NCBI RefSeq assembly: GCF_050859025.1
Contig: NZ_CP138200.1
Coordinates: 5,828,001-5,892,000 of the forward strand
Reading direction: 5' to 3'
Source of the DNA: Wukongibacter sp050859025
Lineage (GTDB): Bacteria > Bacillota > Clostridia > Peptostreptococcales > Caminicellaceae
DNA: 64,000 nucleotides
The notes under the pieces are model-generated. The model saw only the letters and a list, made by a program, of their open reading frames with translations, made no database searches and had not been told where the DNA came from. This document shows, piece after piece, positions 1-8,643 of this stretch; position 1 is the stretch's first letter; the number at the start of each line of letters is the position of its first letter. A program made the position numbers and the translations under genes.

Positions 1-79
1 TACCTGTAAAAACTGCTAAAAACATAAGTATAAATGGATTTAATATCCAAGCTACAGCACCAAACTTTACAAATTCCAT
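1..79 (-). CDS. N-terminal fragment of a membrane protein (runs off window)
   Basis: An ATG at 79-77 follows an AGGGGG ribosome binding site at about 82-92 and opens a frame that runs off the left edge. The 26 visible residues begin MEFVKFGAVAWILNPF and are strongly hydrophobic, as in a first membrane helix. It lies downstream of the malic enzyme gene with a structured 290-bp gap between, so it could be a carboxylate transporter, but nothing visible proves this. Family unknown. Confidence 0.55.
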   Translation of the reverse strand, partial: MEFVKFGAVAWILNPFILMFLAVFTG

Positions 80-190
80 ATTTTTTCCCCCTATTCTAGG
101 TTTTTATTAGTTTTTTATAAAAGCTTTCTTATTATTCCTATTTTTTTACATTCCTCCTTTCTTACTAATTTAGCTTGTTAAGCTTTATAA

Positions 191-327
191 TTACACGAAA
201 CGGCATACCATAAATCTTAAGATATAATTTATTTCCATAATTTCTATAATTATCGGCTTTCCTAATTAAAATCCCCTTCATATTATTAATTTGGAAAGCT
301 GGTAACACCGTATGTCGTGCCGTGTAA
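191..327 (-). promoter_or_regulatory. Candidate structured leader RNA upstream of the membrane protein gene
   Basis: This gap between malic enzyme and the next gene contains nested inverted repeats. A 7-bp outer stem pairs 191-197 with 321-327, and an inner stem pairs gctttcc at 256-262 with ggaaagc at 293-299, extended by flanking A/T pairs. On the minus strand the sequence GTGTTACCAG directly precedes the inner stem. A similar GTGTTGCCAG followed by a hairpin occurs in the fumarase leader (about 3228-3340). The arrangement suggests a cis-acting RNA, but I cannot assign it to a known riboswitch class. Confidence 0.35.
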
Positions 328-373
328 AATCCTATTTTTCTTTAGATCTAATTTAATATCTTTAAAGACTCAT

Positions 374-1549
374 TTATATCCTGTTAACTCCAGTCTTAAT
401 AGCTGCTTCTTTTACTGCACTTGCAACATTTTGGGCTATTCTCCTGTCAAAGGCCTTAGGAAGTATAGACTCTACAGTTAATTCTTCCTCTGATATGGTT
501 TCAGCTATTGCATAGGCTGCTGCCACCTTCATCTCTTCGTTTATATCAGAAGCCCTTACATCCAAAGTTCCTCTAAATATTCCAGGAAAGGCCAATACAT
601 TATTAACTTGATTAGGAAAATCTGATCTCCCTGTTCCTACTATAAATGCTCCTCCAGCCTTAGCTTCCTCTGGCATTATCTCTGGAACTGGATTAGCCAT
701 AGCAAAAACTATTGCCTTGTCTTCCATAGTTGAAATCATTTCCTTTGTTACAATGTTAGGAGCAGATACTCCTATAAATACATCCTTACCCTTAATAACT
801 TCTTTGAGATCTCCTGTTTCTTTATTTTTATTGGTTATCTTTGCAATTTCTAGTTGTGCCCAATTCGCTCCCTCGTAGCCTTCATGTATTGCTCCCTTTC
901 TATCACAAAGTACAACATTTTTAACTCCAAGATTTAGCAAGAGCTTTGTTATAGCTATCCCTGCAGATCCAGCACCGTTAACCAGTATCTCTACATCCTG
1001 TAATCTTTTATTTGCAAGCTTCAATGCATTAATAAGAGCCGATGCAACAACTATTGCTGTACCATGCTGATCATCATGAAATACTGGTATATCTAATATT
1101 TGCTTAAGTTTTGCTTCTATTTCAAAGCACCTCGGTGCAGCTATATCTTCAAGATTTATTCCTCCAAATACCGGCTCCAAAAGCTTAACAGTTCTGACTA
1201 TTTCATCGGTATCCTTTGTATCCAGACAAATCGGAAAAGCGTCTACATCTGCAAAGCTTTTAAATAGTACTGACTTACCCTCCATTACAGGAATAGATGC
1301 ATGGGCTCCTATGTCTCCTAAGCCTAATACCGCTGTTCCATCACTGACTACTGCAACTAGATTTGATTTTGATGTATAATCGTAAACGGAATCCTTGTCT
1401 TTGTAGATTACTCGGCATGGCTCAGCAACTCCAGGAGTATAGGCCGTCGATAAGTCATCTTTATTTTCAACCCTTACCTTACTGTTTACTGTTATCTTTC
1501 CCTTCTTCTCCTTATGCAGCTTAAGGGCTAATTCCTTATAATCTGCCAT
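374..1549 (-). CDS. NAD(P)-dependent malic enzyme
   Basis: The 391-residue product matches the short bacterial malic enzymes that oxidatively decarboxylate malate to pyruvate in the cytoplasm. Visible hallmarks are the N-terminal TAYTPGVAEPCR segment, the SDGTAVLGLGDIG stretch, the metal-site region GGINLEDIAAPRCFE near residue 130, and the Rossmann motif VNGAGSAGIAI near 190. Length is normal for the family. The ATG follows AGGGGG. It starts 14 bp after the fumarase beta stop, so fumarase and malic enzyme form an operon converting fumarate to malate to pyruvate. Cofactor preference (NAD or NADP) cannot be read from the sequence. Confidence 0.92.
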   Translation of the reverse strand: MADYKELALKLHKEKKGKITVNSKVRVENKDDLSTAYTPGVAEPCRVIYKDKDSVYDYTSKSNLVAVVSDGTAVLGLGDIGAHASIPVMEGKSVLFKSFADVDAFPICLDTKDTDEIVRTVKLLEPVFGGINLEDIAAPRCFEIEAKLKQILDIPVFHDDQHGTAIVVASALINALKLANKRLQDVEILVNGAGSAGIAITKLLLNLGVKNVVLCDRKGAIHEGYEGANWAQLEIAKITNKNKETGDLKEVIKGKDVFIGVSAPNIVTKEMISTMEDKAIVFAMANPVPEIMPEEAKAGGAFIVGTGRSDFPNQVNNVLAFPGIFRGTLDVRASDINEEMKVAAAYAIAETISEEELTVESILPKAFDRRIAQNVASAVKEAAIKTGVNRI

Positions 1550-1563
1550 ATTAACGCCCCCTA

Positions 1564-2121
1564 TTATCTTTGATACTTTTTTCTTTCACTTTCGTAAAGA
1601 TTATTACCTTTACTATCTATAACTACAATAGCTGGAAAGTTTTTTACTTTTAGTTTTCTGATAGCTTCTGGTCCTAGATCATCATAGGCAACAATTTCAG
1701 ATTCCTTTATAGAGTTAGAAATCAGTGCGCCGGCTCCACCGATAGCTGCAAAGTATACTGCTCCATATTTTTTCATGCCGTTAATAACCTTTTCTCCCCT
1801 ACTCCCTTTACCAATCATCCCATTTAGACCAAGCTCTAGTAGCGGTACAGTTAGATCATCCATTCTATAGCTAGTTGTTGGTCCTGCTGAACCTATTACT
1901 TGACCCGGCTTTGCTGGTGCAGGTCCAACATAATATATTATTTGATCGGTTAAATCTACAGGAAGATTTTCGCCTCTTTGTAGAGCTTCTATAAGCCTTT
2001 GATGGGCTGCATCTCTACCAGTATAAATAATCCCATCTATATATACTGTGTCTCCAGCCCTTAGGTCTTTAAGTTTTTCTTTAGTCAAAGGAGTAGTAAT
2101 TTTCTTTATTTTCTCAGACAT
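1564..2121 (-). CDS. Fumarate hydratase (class I), beta subunit
   Basis: The 185-residue protein is the C-terminal half of a class I [4Fe-4S] fumarase, which is split into two subunits in many anaerobes. It carries the swivelling-domain signatures: AGDTVYIDGIIYTGRDAAH near residue 25, YVGPAPAKPGQVIGSAGPTTS near 65, and GKGSRGEKVINGMKKYGAVYFAAIGGAGAL near 105-130. It pairs with the alpha subunit 160 bp upstream. Tartrate dehydratase subunits are close relatives; fumarase is preferred because malic enzyme follows at once. The ATG has an AAGGAGAG site upstream. Confidence 0.9.
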   Translation of the reverse strand: MSEKIKKITTPLTKEKLKDLRAGDTVYIDGIIYTGRDAAHQRLIEALQRGENLPVDLTDQIIYYVGPAPAKPGQVIGSAGPTTSYRMDDLTVPLLELGLNGMIGKGSRGEKVINGMKKYGAVYFAAIGGAGALISNSIKESEIVAYDDLGPEAIRKLKVKNFPAIVVIDSKGNNLYESERKKYQR

Positions 2122-2281
2122 CCTATATTCTCTCCTTATTTTTATTAAAATATTTTACTCTTTTGTAGATTTTAGATTTAAAATGTAATATTTCTATCTC
2201 TTTTTAAGTAATTTAATAGGGCAAATAGGAATGAGATTGTACAATTATCTGTACAATCGTTTTCCTGGTCGAGGTTATTTA

Positions 2282-3127
2282 TTAAATGATTCTCTCCTCA
2301 TGTCTAGAGGCATGACAGTTTATATTAACAGCTACAGGGAGTCCAGCTATGTGAGTAGCAAAGGCTTCTACATTAACTGCAAGAGCTGTAGTCCTTCCAC
2401 CTAAACCTTGAGGTCCGATTCCTATATTGTTAATCTTCTCTAAAAGTCTTTCTTCTAATTCCTTAATATACTCTACTTTATTATTTTCACCTATAGGTCT
2501 TAAAAGAGCCATTTTTGCCATCTGACAAGCTTTGTCTAATGTTCCACCAACTCCAACTCCAACAACTATAGGTGGACATGGATTAGGTCCAGCTGCACTA
2601 ACGGTCTCTACAACAAATTCTTCAACTCCATTAATTCCATCGGATGGTTTAAGCATCTTAGTCTTACTCATGTTTTCACTTCCAAAGCCCTTAGGAGCAA
2701 AGGTTATTTTAATTTTATTTCCTGGGACAATATCCATATATATTATTGCTGGAGTATTATCTCCTGTATTTTTTCGAATAAGTGGGTCCGACACCACGGA
2801 TTTTCTTAGAAACCCCTCTTTATACCCTTGTCTTACACCTTCATTTATAGCATCCTTTAGATCTCCGCCTATTAACCGAACATCTTGGCCTATGTCTATG
2901 AAAATCACTGCCATTCCAGTATCCTGACACATAGGAACACTCTTTTCTCTTGCAATCTCACTATTTTTTATAAGATTATCTAAAATCTCCTTCGCTATAG
3001 GAGATTCTTCTTTTTCTCTAGAGTATTCAAACGCTTTAACAACATCATCTCCTAGATTATAATTTGAACTGATACACATATCCTTTATAGCGTCTTGAAT
3101 TTCCTTAACATTGATTTCTCTCATCAT
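2282..3127 (-). CDS. Fumarate hydratase (class I), alpha subunit
   Basis: Catalytic and iron-sulfur subunit of a class I fumarase, about 281 residues. The segment SVPMCQDTGMAVIFIDIG supplies a cluster cysteine, SAAGPNPCPPIVVGVGVGG a second, and GIGPQGLGGRTTALAVN near residue 240 is typical of the family, as is the ending NCHASRHEERII. An upstream ATG exists at 3154, but GGAGGTGAGG sits just before an ATG ATG pair at 3127 and 3124, so translation very likely starts there. The beta subunit and malic enzyme follow. A terminator-containing leader lies upstream. Confidence 0.9.
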   Translation of the reverse strand: MMREINVKEIQDAIKDMCISSNYNLGDDVVKAFEYSREKEESPIAKEILDNLIKNSEIAREKSVPMCQDTGMAVIFIDIGQDVRLIGGDLKDAINEGVRQGYKEGFLRKSVVSDPLIRKNTGDNTPAIIYMDIVPGNKIKITFAPKGFGSENMSKTKMLKPSDGINGVEEFVVETVSAAGPNPCPPIVVGVGVGGTLDKACQMAKMALLRPIGENNKVEYIKELEERLLEKINNIGIGPQGLGGRTTALAVNVEAFATHIAGLPVAVNINCHASRHEERII

Positions 3128-3227
3128 CCTCACCTCCATGTTTATTATTTTCACCTATTTAACTACAACTAATTCAGCTAAAAATAATCTACTAATCCTT
3201 AATAAGTCCTATTTTTTTAAATATAAA

Positions 3228-3276
3228 AACGGCATAGGAACTAACGCTTTTTTAAAAGCGAAATTCCTATGCCGTT
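3228..3276 (-). terminator. Intrinsic terminator in the fumarase leader
   Basis: A near-perfect 13-bp stem pairs 3228-3240 with 3264-3276 (AACGGCATAGGAA / TTCCTATGCCGTT) and encloses a second small CGCTTT/AAAGCG stem. On the minus strand it ends in TTTTTATATTT, as an intrinsic terminator should. It lies about 100 bp before the fumarase alpha start and 265 bp after the thioesterase gene, so it could be an attenuator for the fumarase operon or simply end the upstream transcript. Confidence 0.65.
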
Positions 3277-3345
3277 CGACATCTAAGAAATAAGTGATGG
3301 GAAATCACTTTAATAGAAATCTGGCAACACATAGTTATAGTTTTA
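3277..3345 (-). promoter_or_regulatory. Candidate attenuator/aptamer region upstream of fumarase
   Basis: Immediately upstream of the terminator hairpin, the minus strand reads GTGTTGCCAG (3323-3332) and then a small AGTGAT/ATCACT hairpin around 3290-3310. GTGTTRCCAG followed by a hairpin also occurs in the gap downstream of malic enzyme (191-327). An aptamer-plus-terminator layout would fit control of fumarate/malate metabolism, but no ligand or class can be assigned. Confidence 0.3.
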
Positions 3346-3540
3346 ACAAAATTGATCACCTAGCTTATGATTTACATAAAATAGGAGGGATCATATTTGT
3401 GTGTTTTATTTACTTATATTCATAATTTTATTAATTTATCTTAATTATACACCATTTTTTATATGCATTCAAATATTCTTGTATTTTTTTTAAGCTTTTT
3501 TTAACATTTTTCACATTTTGTATATATAATCTTGTTATTT

Positions 3541-3933
3541 TTATAACTTATTATTGCTTGCCTCAATGAACTTAGGTACATCAATAATATATCTACTATG
3601 GTATCCTTCGCCAATTTTTTCTTTCTCATCATAGGCTTCAATTTTAAATTTCAATTTTTTACCCTTTATTTCTATAAGCTCAGCCTTGGCCGTAGCCTTC
3701 ATACCTACAGGAGTAGAAGCTAAATGTTTTACATCTAGATGTATTCCAACTGTAGCAAAATTCTCAGGTAAATGCGAATCAACTGCCTTTAGCGCTGCAT
3801 TTTCCATTAATCCAATCATCATAGGTGTGGCAAGAACCAACACTGAACCGCTTCCAAAGCTTGCGGCAGTATCCTTCTCACTAACTACTTTATCAATTTC
3901 TGCTTTCATACCAACTTCAAGATTAAATTCCAT
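3541..3933 (-). CDS. FlK-like hotdog-fold acyl-CoA thioesterase
   Basis: A 130-residue single-domain hotdog protein resembling fluoroacetyl-CoA thioesterase FlK. In FlK the catalytic residues are Thr42, Glu50 and His76; here Thr36 (LATPMM), Glu44 (LMENAA) and His70 (DVKHLAS) have identical spacing. The family hydrolyses small acyl-CoAs. Fluoroacetyl-CoA is an unlikely substrate in this organism, so the physiological substrate is unknown. It starts at an ATG after AAGGAGTG and stands alone between ftsH and the fumarase leader. Confidence 0.82.
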   Translation of the reverse strand: MEFNLEVGMKAEIDKVVSEKDTAASFGSGSVLVLATPMMIGLMENAALKAVDSHLPENFATVGIHLDVKHLASTPVGMKATAKAELIEIKGKKLKFKIEAYDEKEKIGEGYHSRYIIDVPKFIEASNNKL

Positions 3934-4120
3934 GTTTTTTTCACTCCTTAGTTTAGTCTGTTATAGTCATGACCCATTAAAATTTATTTTAAATCTTAAT
4001 GTTGCATATCAATAGTTGTCTTACAAGAATTATTATATCAAATTTTTCAATAGAAATAAAAACTCAGAAGCATTAATTTTCTTACTTTTTATCAGATTTT
4101 TCTCAGAAAAGTGACCTAAA

Positions 4121-4149
4121 AAAATTAAAAACCCTCAATTTATGAGGGC
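4121..4149 (-). terminator. Intrinsic terminator after ftsH
   Basis: The hairpin CCCTCA-atttа-like loop-TGAGGG (stem 4132-4137 with 4143-4148) is followed on the minus strand by a run of T and A residues. It lies 50 bp beyond the ftsH stop codon. Confidence 0.8.
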
Positions 4150-4196
4150 TTTCAAAAAATTATTAAAGTTATTATTTTTTTAAGCTAATTGTAAAT

Positions 4197-6092
4197 CTAT
4201 TCTTCATCATCACTATGATCTATCTTAGGCCATACATTGTCTTTATTTCCTTCAGACTTTTCTAAGGCCCCTATTCCTTCTGTAAAAACAATTTCAAAGT
4301 CATCTGCATTCAAGGTTTCATACTTTAATAATGCATTAGCAACCTCATGAAGCTTATCAAGATTTTCAGATAAGAGTCTTTCAGCAGTATCATATCCATT
4401 GTCTATTATCTCTCTTGTTTCCTTATCTATTTGAGCAGCTACCTCTTCTGAGTAATCCTTTTTAGAAGAGAAGTCTCTTCCTAAGAATACTTCTTCACCA
4501 GAACCATAGGTCATAGTCCCAAGGTTTTTACTCATACCGTATTGTGTAACCATACTTCTAGCTATGTCAGTAGTTCTTTGAAGGTCATTTTGTGCTCCTG
4601 TACTGATATCATGAAGAATCAGTTGTTCAGCAACTCTACCACCTAGCAAATGAACTATTCTTTCTTCCATTTCCGTTTTGGTCATATAGTATTTATCTTC
4701 TTTAGGAAGAATCATTGTAAATCCACCAGCTCTACCTCTAGGAATAATCGTTACTTGGTGAACTGGATCTGTATTAGGTAAAAGCCTAGCAACAACGGCA
4801 TGACCTGCCTCATGATAAGCTGTTAACTTTCTATCCTTTTCACTTATAACTCTACTCTTCTTTTCTGGTCCAGCTATAACTTTAGTAATAGCTTCTTCCA
4901 ATGTATCCATATGAATCTTCTTATTATCCTTCCTAGCTGAAAGAAGTGCTGCTTCATTTAATAGGTTCTCAAGATCAGCAGGTGTAAACCCTGGCGTTCT
5001 TCTAGCCAATACCTTTAGGTCAACATCGTCTGCTAAAGGTTTGTTGTTTGTATGAACCTCAAGTATTGCTTCTCTTCCTTTTATATCAGGTATTCCAACT
5101 ACTACTTGTCTATCAAATCTACCTGGTCTAAGTAGGGCTGGGTCTAGTATGTCTGGTCTGTTTGTAGCTGCTATAATAATGATACCTTCATTTATACCAA
5201 ATCCATCCATCTCAACTAATAGCTGATTTAGTGTTTGCTCTCTTTCATCATGGCCTCCACCTAAACCGGCTCCTCTTTTTCTACCAACTGCATCTATCTC
5301 ATCTATAAAAACTATACATGGTGAGTTTTTCTTGGCCTGTTCGAATAAGTCACGAACCCTTGAAGCCCCAACACCAACAAACATCTCTACAAAGTCTGAA
5401 CCACTTATACTAAAGAATGGGACACCAGCTTCACCAGCAACAGCACGAGAAAGATAGGTTTTACCTGTTCCCGGAGGTCCAACCATAAGAACTCCTTTTG
5501 GAATTCTTGCCCCTAGTTCTATGTATTTTCTTGGGTTCTTTAGGAAATCTACTATTTCCTTTAACTCTTCTTTTTCTTCGTCAAGACCGGCAACTTCTTT
5601 AAAGGTTACTTTTTTACTATTTTCATCCTTATGTAGCTTTGCCTTACTTTTGCCGAAGGACATTACTCTGCTTCCTCCACCTTGGGATTGCTGCATAAAT
5701 ACAAACCAAAATACAACAAATATTAAAACCATAAATACTGAAGGAAGTATATCTATAAACCACGGAGTACCTGCTGGAGGCTCTCCTGTAAGCTCTAATC
5801 CCTTTTTGATCGCTGGAAAAATATAATTTTGAGTAAAGGTTTCAGTATTAATAGCCTCTGGTATGTAGGATTTAAATTTTATCCCTTCAGCACCTTCGAC
5901 TTTCAATACGCCTTCTACTCTATTATTAACAAGATGTATCTTCTCTACATTATTATTTTCTAAATTAGTTGTAAGCTGAGAAAATGCTAAATCTTCTATC
6001 TGCTCCGGCTGTTTTGTATAAAATTGAACTATCATTAATATTATGATAAATATCAATATATAAAAGCTTGCGCCTCTAAAAAATTTTCTCAA
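4197..6092 (-). CDS. ftsH: ATP-dependent zinc metalloprotease FtsH
   Basis: Membrane-anchored AAA+ protease that degrades misfolded and regulatory membrane proteins. Two transmembrane segments (about residues 8-24 and 115-134) flank a small extracytoplasmic domain. The AAA module has Walker A GPPGTGKT near residue 207 and Walker B IVFIDEIDAVG. The zinc site HEAGH lies near 430. The C-terminus is acidic. The start chosen is TTG at 6092, preceded by a strong AAAGGAGGAGG; an earlier in-frame TTG at 6116 lacks such a site. About 631 residues is normal. It follows tilS, and the hpt gene commonly found between them is absent. Confidence 0.97.
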   Translation of the reverse strand: MRKFFRGASFYILIFIIILMIVQFYTKQPEQIEDLAFSQLTTNLENNNVEKIHLVNNRVEGVLKVEGAEGIKFKSYIPEAINTETFTQNYIFPAIKKGLELTGEPPAGTPWFIDILPSVFMVLIFVVFWFVFMQQSQGGGSRVMSFGKSKAKLHKDENSKKVTFKEVAGLDEEKEELKEIVDFLKNPRKYIELGARIPKGVLMVGPPGTGKTYLSRAVAGEAGVPFFSISGSDFVEMFVGVGASRVRDLFEQAKKNSPCIVFIDEIDAVGRKRGAGLGGGHDEREQTLNQLLVEMDGFGINEGIIIIAATNRPDILDPALLRPGRFDRQVVVGIPDIKGREAILEVHTNNKPLADDVDLKVLARRTPGFTPADLENLLNEAALLSARKDNKKIHMDTLEEAITKVIAGPEKKSRVISEKDRKLTAYHEAGHAVVARLLPNTDPVHQVTIIPRGRAGGFTMILPKEDKYYMTKTEMEERIVHLLGGRVAEQLILHDISTGAQNDLQRTTDIARSMVTQYGMSKNLGTMTYGSGEEVFLGRDFSSKKDYSEEVAAQIDKETREIIDNGYDTAERLLSENLDKLHEVANALLKYETLNADDFEIVFTEGIGALEKSEGNKDNVWPKIDHSDDEE

Positions 6093-6152
6093 GAATCCTC
6101 CTCCTTTCAAATGCAAAAAATTGGTCTCTTAATTTTAACACATTTTAATTTT

Positions 6153-7562
6153 CTAGACAACCTTCATATAAGTTATTTTAATTACTTTATCGGTTTTTAT
6201 GTCAATTTTATAGTTTTCACTCATTCTATATCCCACAATCCATATAATTCCTTTTTCATCACATAATATCGGAATTTTATTTCTAATCTCTCTTGGAATT
6301 TTCTCATCGATAAAATAGTCTTTTACCTTCTTTGTTCCTCTCATTCCCAGGGGATGGAATTTGTCTCCATCCTTTCTATTTCGTATAAACAAGCCTCCTT
6401 TAATTTTACTATAGTCAATAAAAATTGTGTTTTTATCTTTTTGGTTATTATGTCTCTCTGATGGGGACACAATTTCTACTTTTATGGATGCATTTAAATC
6501 TTTGATGGGTGTAGTTTCACCTATATATAGTTTATACTCAAAATCAAGATTTTTAATCTTTTCTTCTAAAATTTCTTCTGTTTTAATGTCTATACTATTA
6601 TAACCAAGCTCCACAATGATATGCCCAGGCAAATCTATCTTAGAACCCACACTATTTCTATTTGCAAGTTTTATTATACTTTCAATATGTTTTAGACCTA
6701 TATTCTTTAAATTTCCTTTGACTTCATTCACAACTTTTCTAAGCACTCTTTTCTTCATAGAAATATGCAGCTTGCTAAACTTCTTTAAGTCTAGAGAGTA
6801 ATTATTACTATTACTTGATATAGCTATATCCCTCAGCTTTTCATCTGCTGCTTTAGTTAGATAGTCACTATCATCTCTAAGCAGATTAGCACTTCTCCAA
6901 AGAGCATCTATAACCTTAGAGTTGAAATTGCTTTCTATGTATGGTATAAGCTCTAATCTTATTTTATTTCTTGTATATATAGTTTCTAAGTTCGTTTTAT
7001 CTATTCGAGGCTTTAGATCATTTTCTTCACAATATTCTTCGATCTCTTTTCTAGTTATATCAAGTAAGGGTCTTATTATTTTTCCATCTCTCTTGTAATC
7101 TATAGCTGTAAGGCCCTCTAGTCCCGAGCCTCTCATAAGTCTCATAAGTACAGTCTCTGCTTGATCATTTCGATTTTGAGCAATGGCAATTTTTGATGCA
7201 CCAGTTTCCTTTGCAACCTCTTCAAACAATTTATATCTTAGCTCTCTTCCCGCTTCTTCAAAGGTTATTCCCTTTTCTTTGCTATACTGACTAACATCGT
7301 AGGAAAAAATATAAGACTTTATTCCTAGCCTTTCACAAATTTCCTTTACATATTCCGCATCCTTCTTAGCTTCTATACCTCTAAATTGATGATCGAGATG
7401 AACAACAAAAACTTTTATACCAAAATTTTCCCTTAGTTTGCATAAAAGATGTAGTAGACAAATAGAATCAGGACCTCCTGAAACGCCTACTACAATACCT
7501 TCTTTTTTTTCTATAAGTTTATGTACTCTAATAGTCTCTAAAAACTTTCCTATTATGTTCAT
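6153..7562 (-). CDS. tilS: tRNA(Ile)-lysidine synthase TilS
   Basis: Converts C34 of the CAU-anticodon tRNA-Ile to lysidine so that it reads AUA codons; an essential cytoplasmic enzyme. The ATP-pyrophosphatase P-loop VSGGPDS lies near residue 28 of the chosen start, followed by VVHLDHQFRG and the typical RNDQAETVLMRLMRGSGLEGL. The C-terminal TilS domain ends with KVKDYFIDEKIPREIRNKIP. The ATG at 7562 has a GGAGAG site and gives 469 residues; an upstream ATG would add 11 residues. It is followed by ftsH after about 60 bp. Confidence 0.95.
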   Translation of the reverse strand: MNIIGKFLETIRVHKLIEKKEGIVVGVSGGPDSICLLHLLCKLRENFGIKVFVVHLDHQFRGIEAKKDAEYVKEICERLGIKSYIFSYDVSQYSKEKGITFEEAGRELRYKLFEEVAKETGASKIAIAQNRNDQAETVLMRLMRGSGLEGLTAIDYKRDGKIIRPLLDITRKEIEEYCEENDLKPRIDKTNLETIYTRNKIRLELIPYIESNFNSKVIDALWRSANLLRDDSDYLTKAADEKLRDIAISSNSNNYSLDLKKFSKLHISMKKRVLRKVVNEVKGNLKNIGLKHIESIIKLANRNSVGSKIDLPGHIIVELGYNSIDIKTEEILEEKIKNLDFEYKLYIGETTPIKDLNASIKVEIVSPSERHNNQKDKNTIFIDYSKIKGGLFIRNRKDGDKFHPLGMRGTKKVKDYFIDEKIPREIRNKIPILCDEKGIIWIVGYRMSENYKIDIKTDKVIKITYMKVV

Positions 7563-7617
7563 AGCTATTCTCTCCAAATACATATATTTAATCAAAATAC
7601 AATACCACTAGATTTCC

Positions 7618-8508
7618 TCAATTTCCAATTACAATAATTATCACTATAACAAGGCTCAAAATAGAGCCTACAAAAAAAGCATTAATTGCTAGGTTAACTT
7701 TATCATTATATACTATTTTCCTATTAGTGCGAAGATTTTTATAAATTTTTTTTAACTCATATATAAATTCATCAAATTTTAATCTTTCTTGATATAACCC
7801 TCTTTTTAATAATTCAACAAGTTTTCTATTTATCCTTTTTTTCTTTAGCTCATAAACTATATCTGCTACAGTCATATCCAAAAGTTTTTTTTCATTTCTA
7901 ATAATCAAGTTAGCCGTCATCATGCATATCGAAAAAAGGTCATAGTTAGTATCTGCACATCTTGAACCCATATTTAATCTAGCCCTGTCATATAAGGGTG
8001 TAAATTCTTTTATGCTAGCTCCTACTTGGACTAGTCCTCCTAGGTCTATGATTTTAATCTTTCCTCTTTCCCTATCTATCATGACATTCTCAAGCTTTAA
8101 ATCTCCAAAGATATAACCTTTTTTATGTAGGTCATTAATCATCTCACCAGTTATTATTAATATTCCCACTATCTCTTTTAAATCCATTTTATTTCTCAAT
8201 ATATATTGCTTGAAATTTTGTCCATTTATGTACTCTATCACTATAAAGTAATATATTTTTCCATTCTCTTCATAATCATCTAACTCTAGGGCATGAGGTG
8301 CTGAATCAAGATGTACAAATTTATTAAGCATATTTGATTCTTTAGTAATACTTTGCAAATCCTCAGAAATCTTTAGAGCGTAATATAGTTTGGTCTTTAT
8401 ATCGACCACTTTATATACAATTCCTGTTCCTCCCTCTCCTAGGAGCTTCAAAATTCTATATTGATTTTTATTCCATTTCCCCGTAATTATTTTACTCTTT
8501 AATCTCAT
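7618..8508 (-). CDS. Serine/threonine protein kinase-like membrane protein
   Basis: A 296-residue protein with a Hanks-type kinase fold and one C-terminal transmembrane helix (about 272-295), so the kinase domain should be cytoplasmic. The glycine loop LGEGGTGIVYKV (23-34) and an ATP-site lysine in ALKI (residue 46) are present. The catalytic loop reads GDLKLEN (about 135-141): Asp, Lys and Asn are kept, but the preceding HR of HRD is replaced by FG. The DFG motif is DLG. A spoIIE / vWA / kinase / tilS order is known from other Clostridia. Substrate unknown; a role near SpoIIE in sporulation is only suggested by position. Confidence 0.85.
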   Translation of the reverse strand: MRLKSKIITGKWNKNQYRILKLLGEGGTGIVYKVVDIKTKLYYALKISEDLQSITKESNMLNKFVHLDSAPHALELDDYEENGKIYYFIVIEYINGQNFKQYILRNKMDLKEIVGILIITGEMINDLHKKGYIFGDLKLENVMIDRERGKIKIIDLGGLVQVGASIKEFTPLYDRARLNMGSRCADTNYDLFSICMMTANLIIRNEKKLLDMTVADIVYELKKKRINRKLVELLKRGLYQERLKFDEFIYELKKIYKNLRTNRKIVYNDKVNLAINAFFVGSILSLVIVIIIVIGN

Positions 8509-8643
8509 TTTTAAACCCCTCTATAAAGATAATAATAAATCTTAAGATATTAAATAATATTAGCGGCTATTAGAAATAAACAACTTCAAAACTAGATTAG
8601 TCATGATATTGTTTATATCTCTATAGCCGCTACATATAACCTT

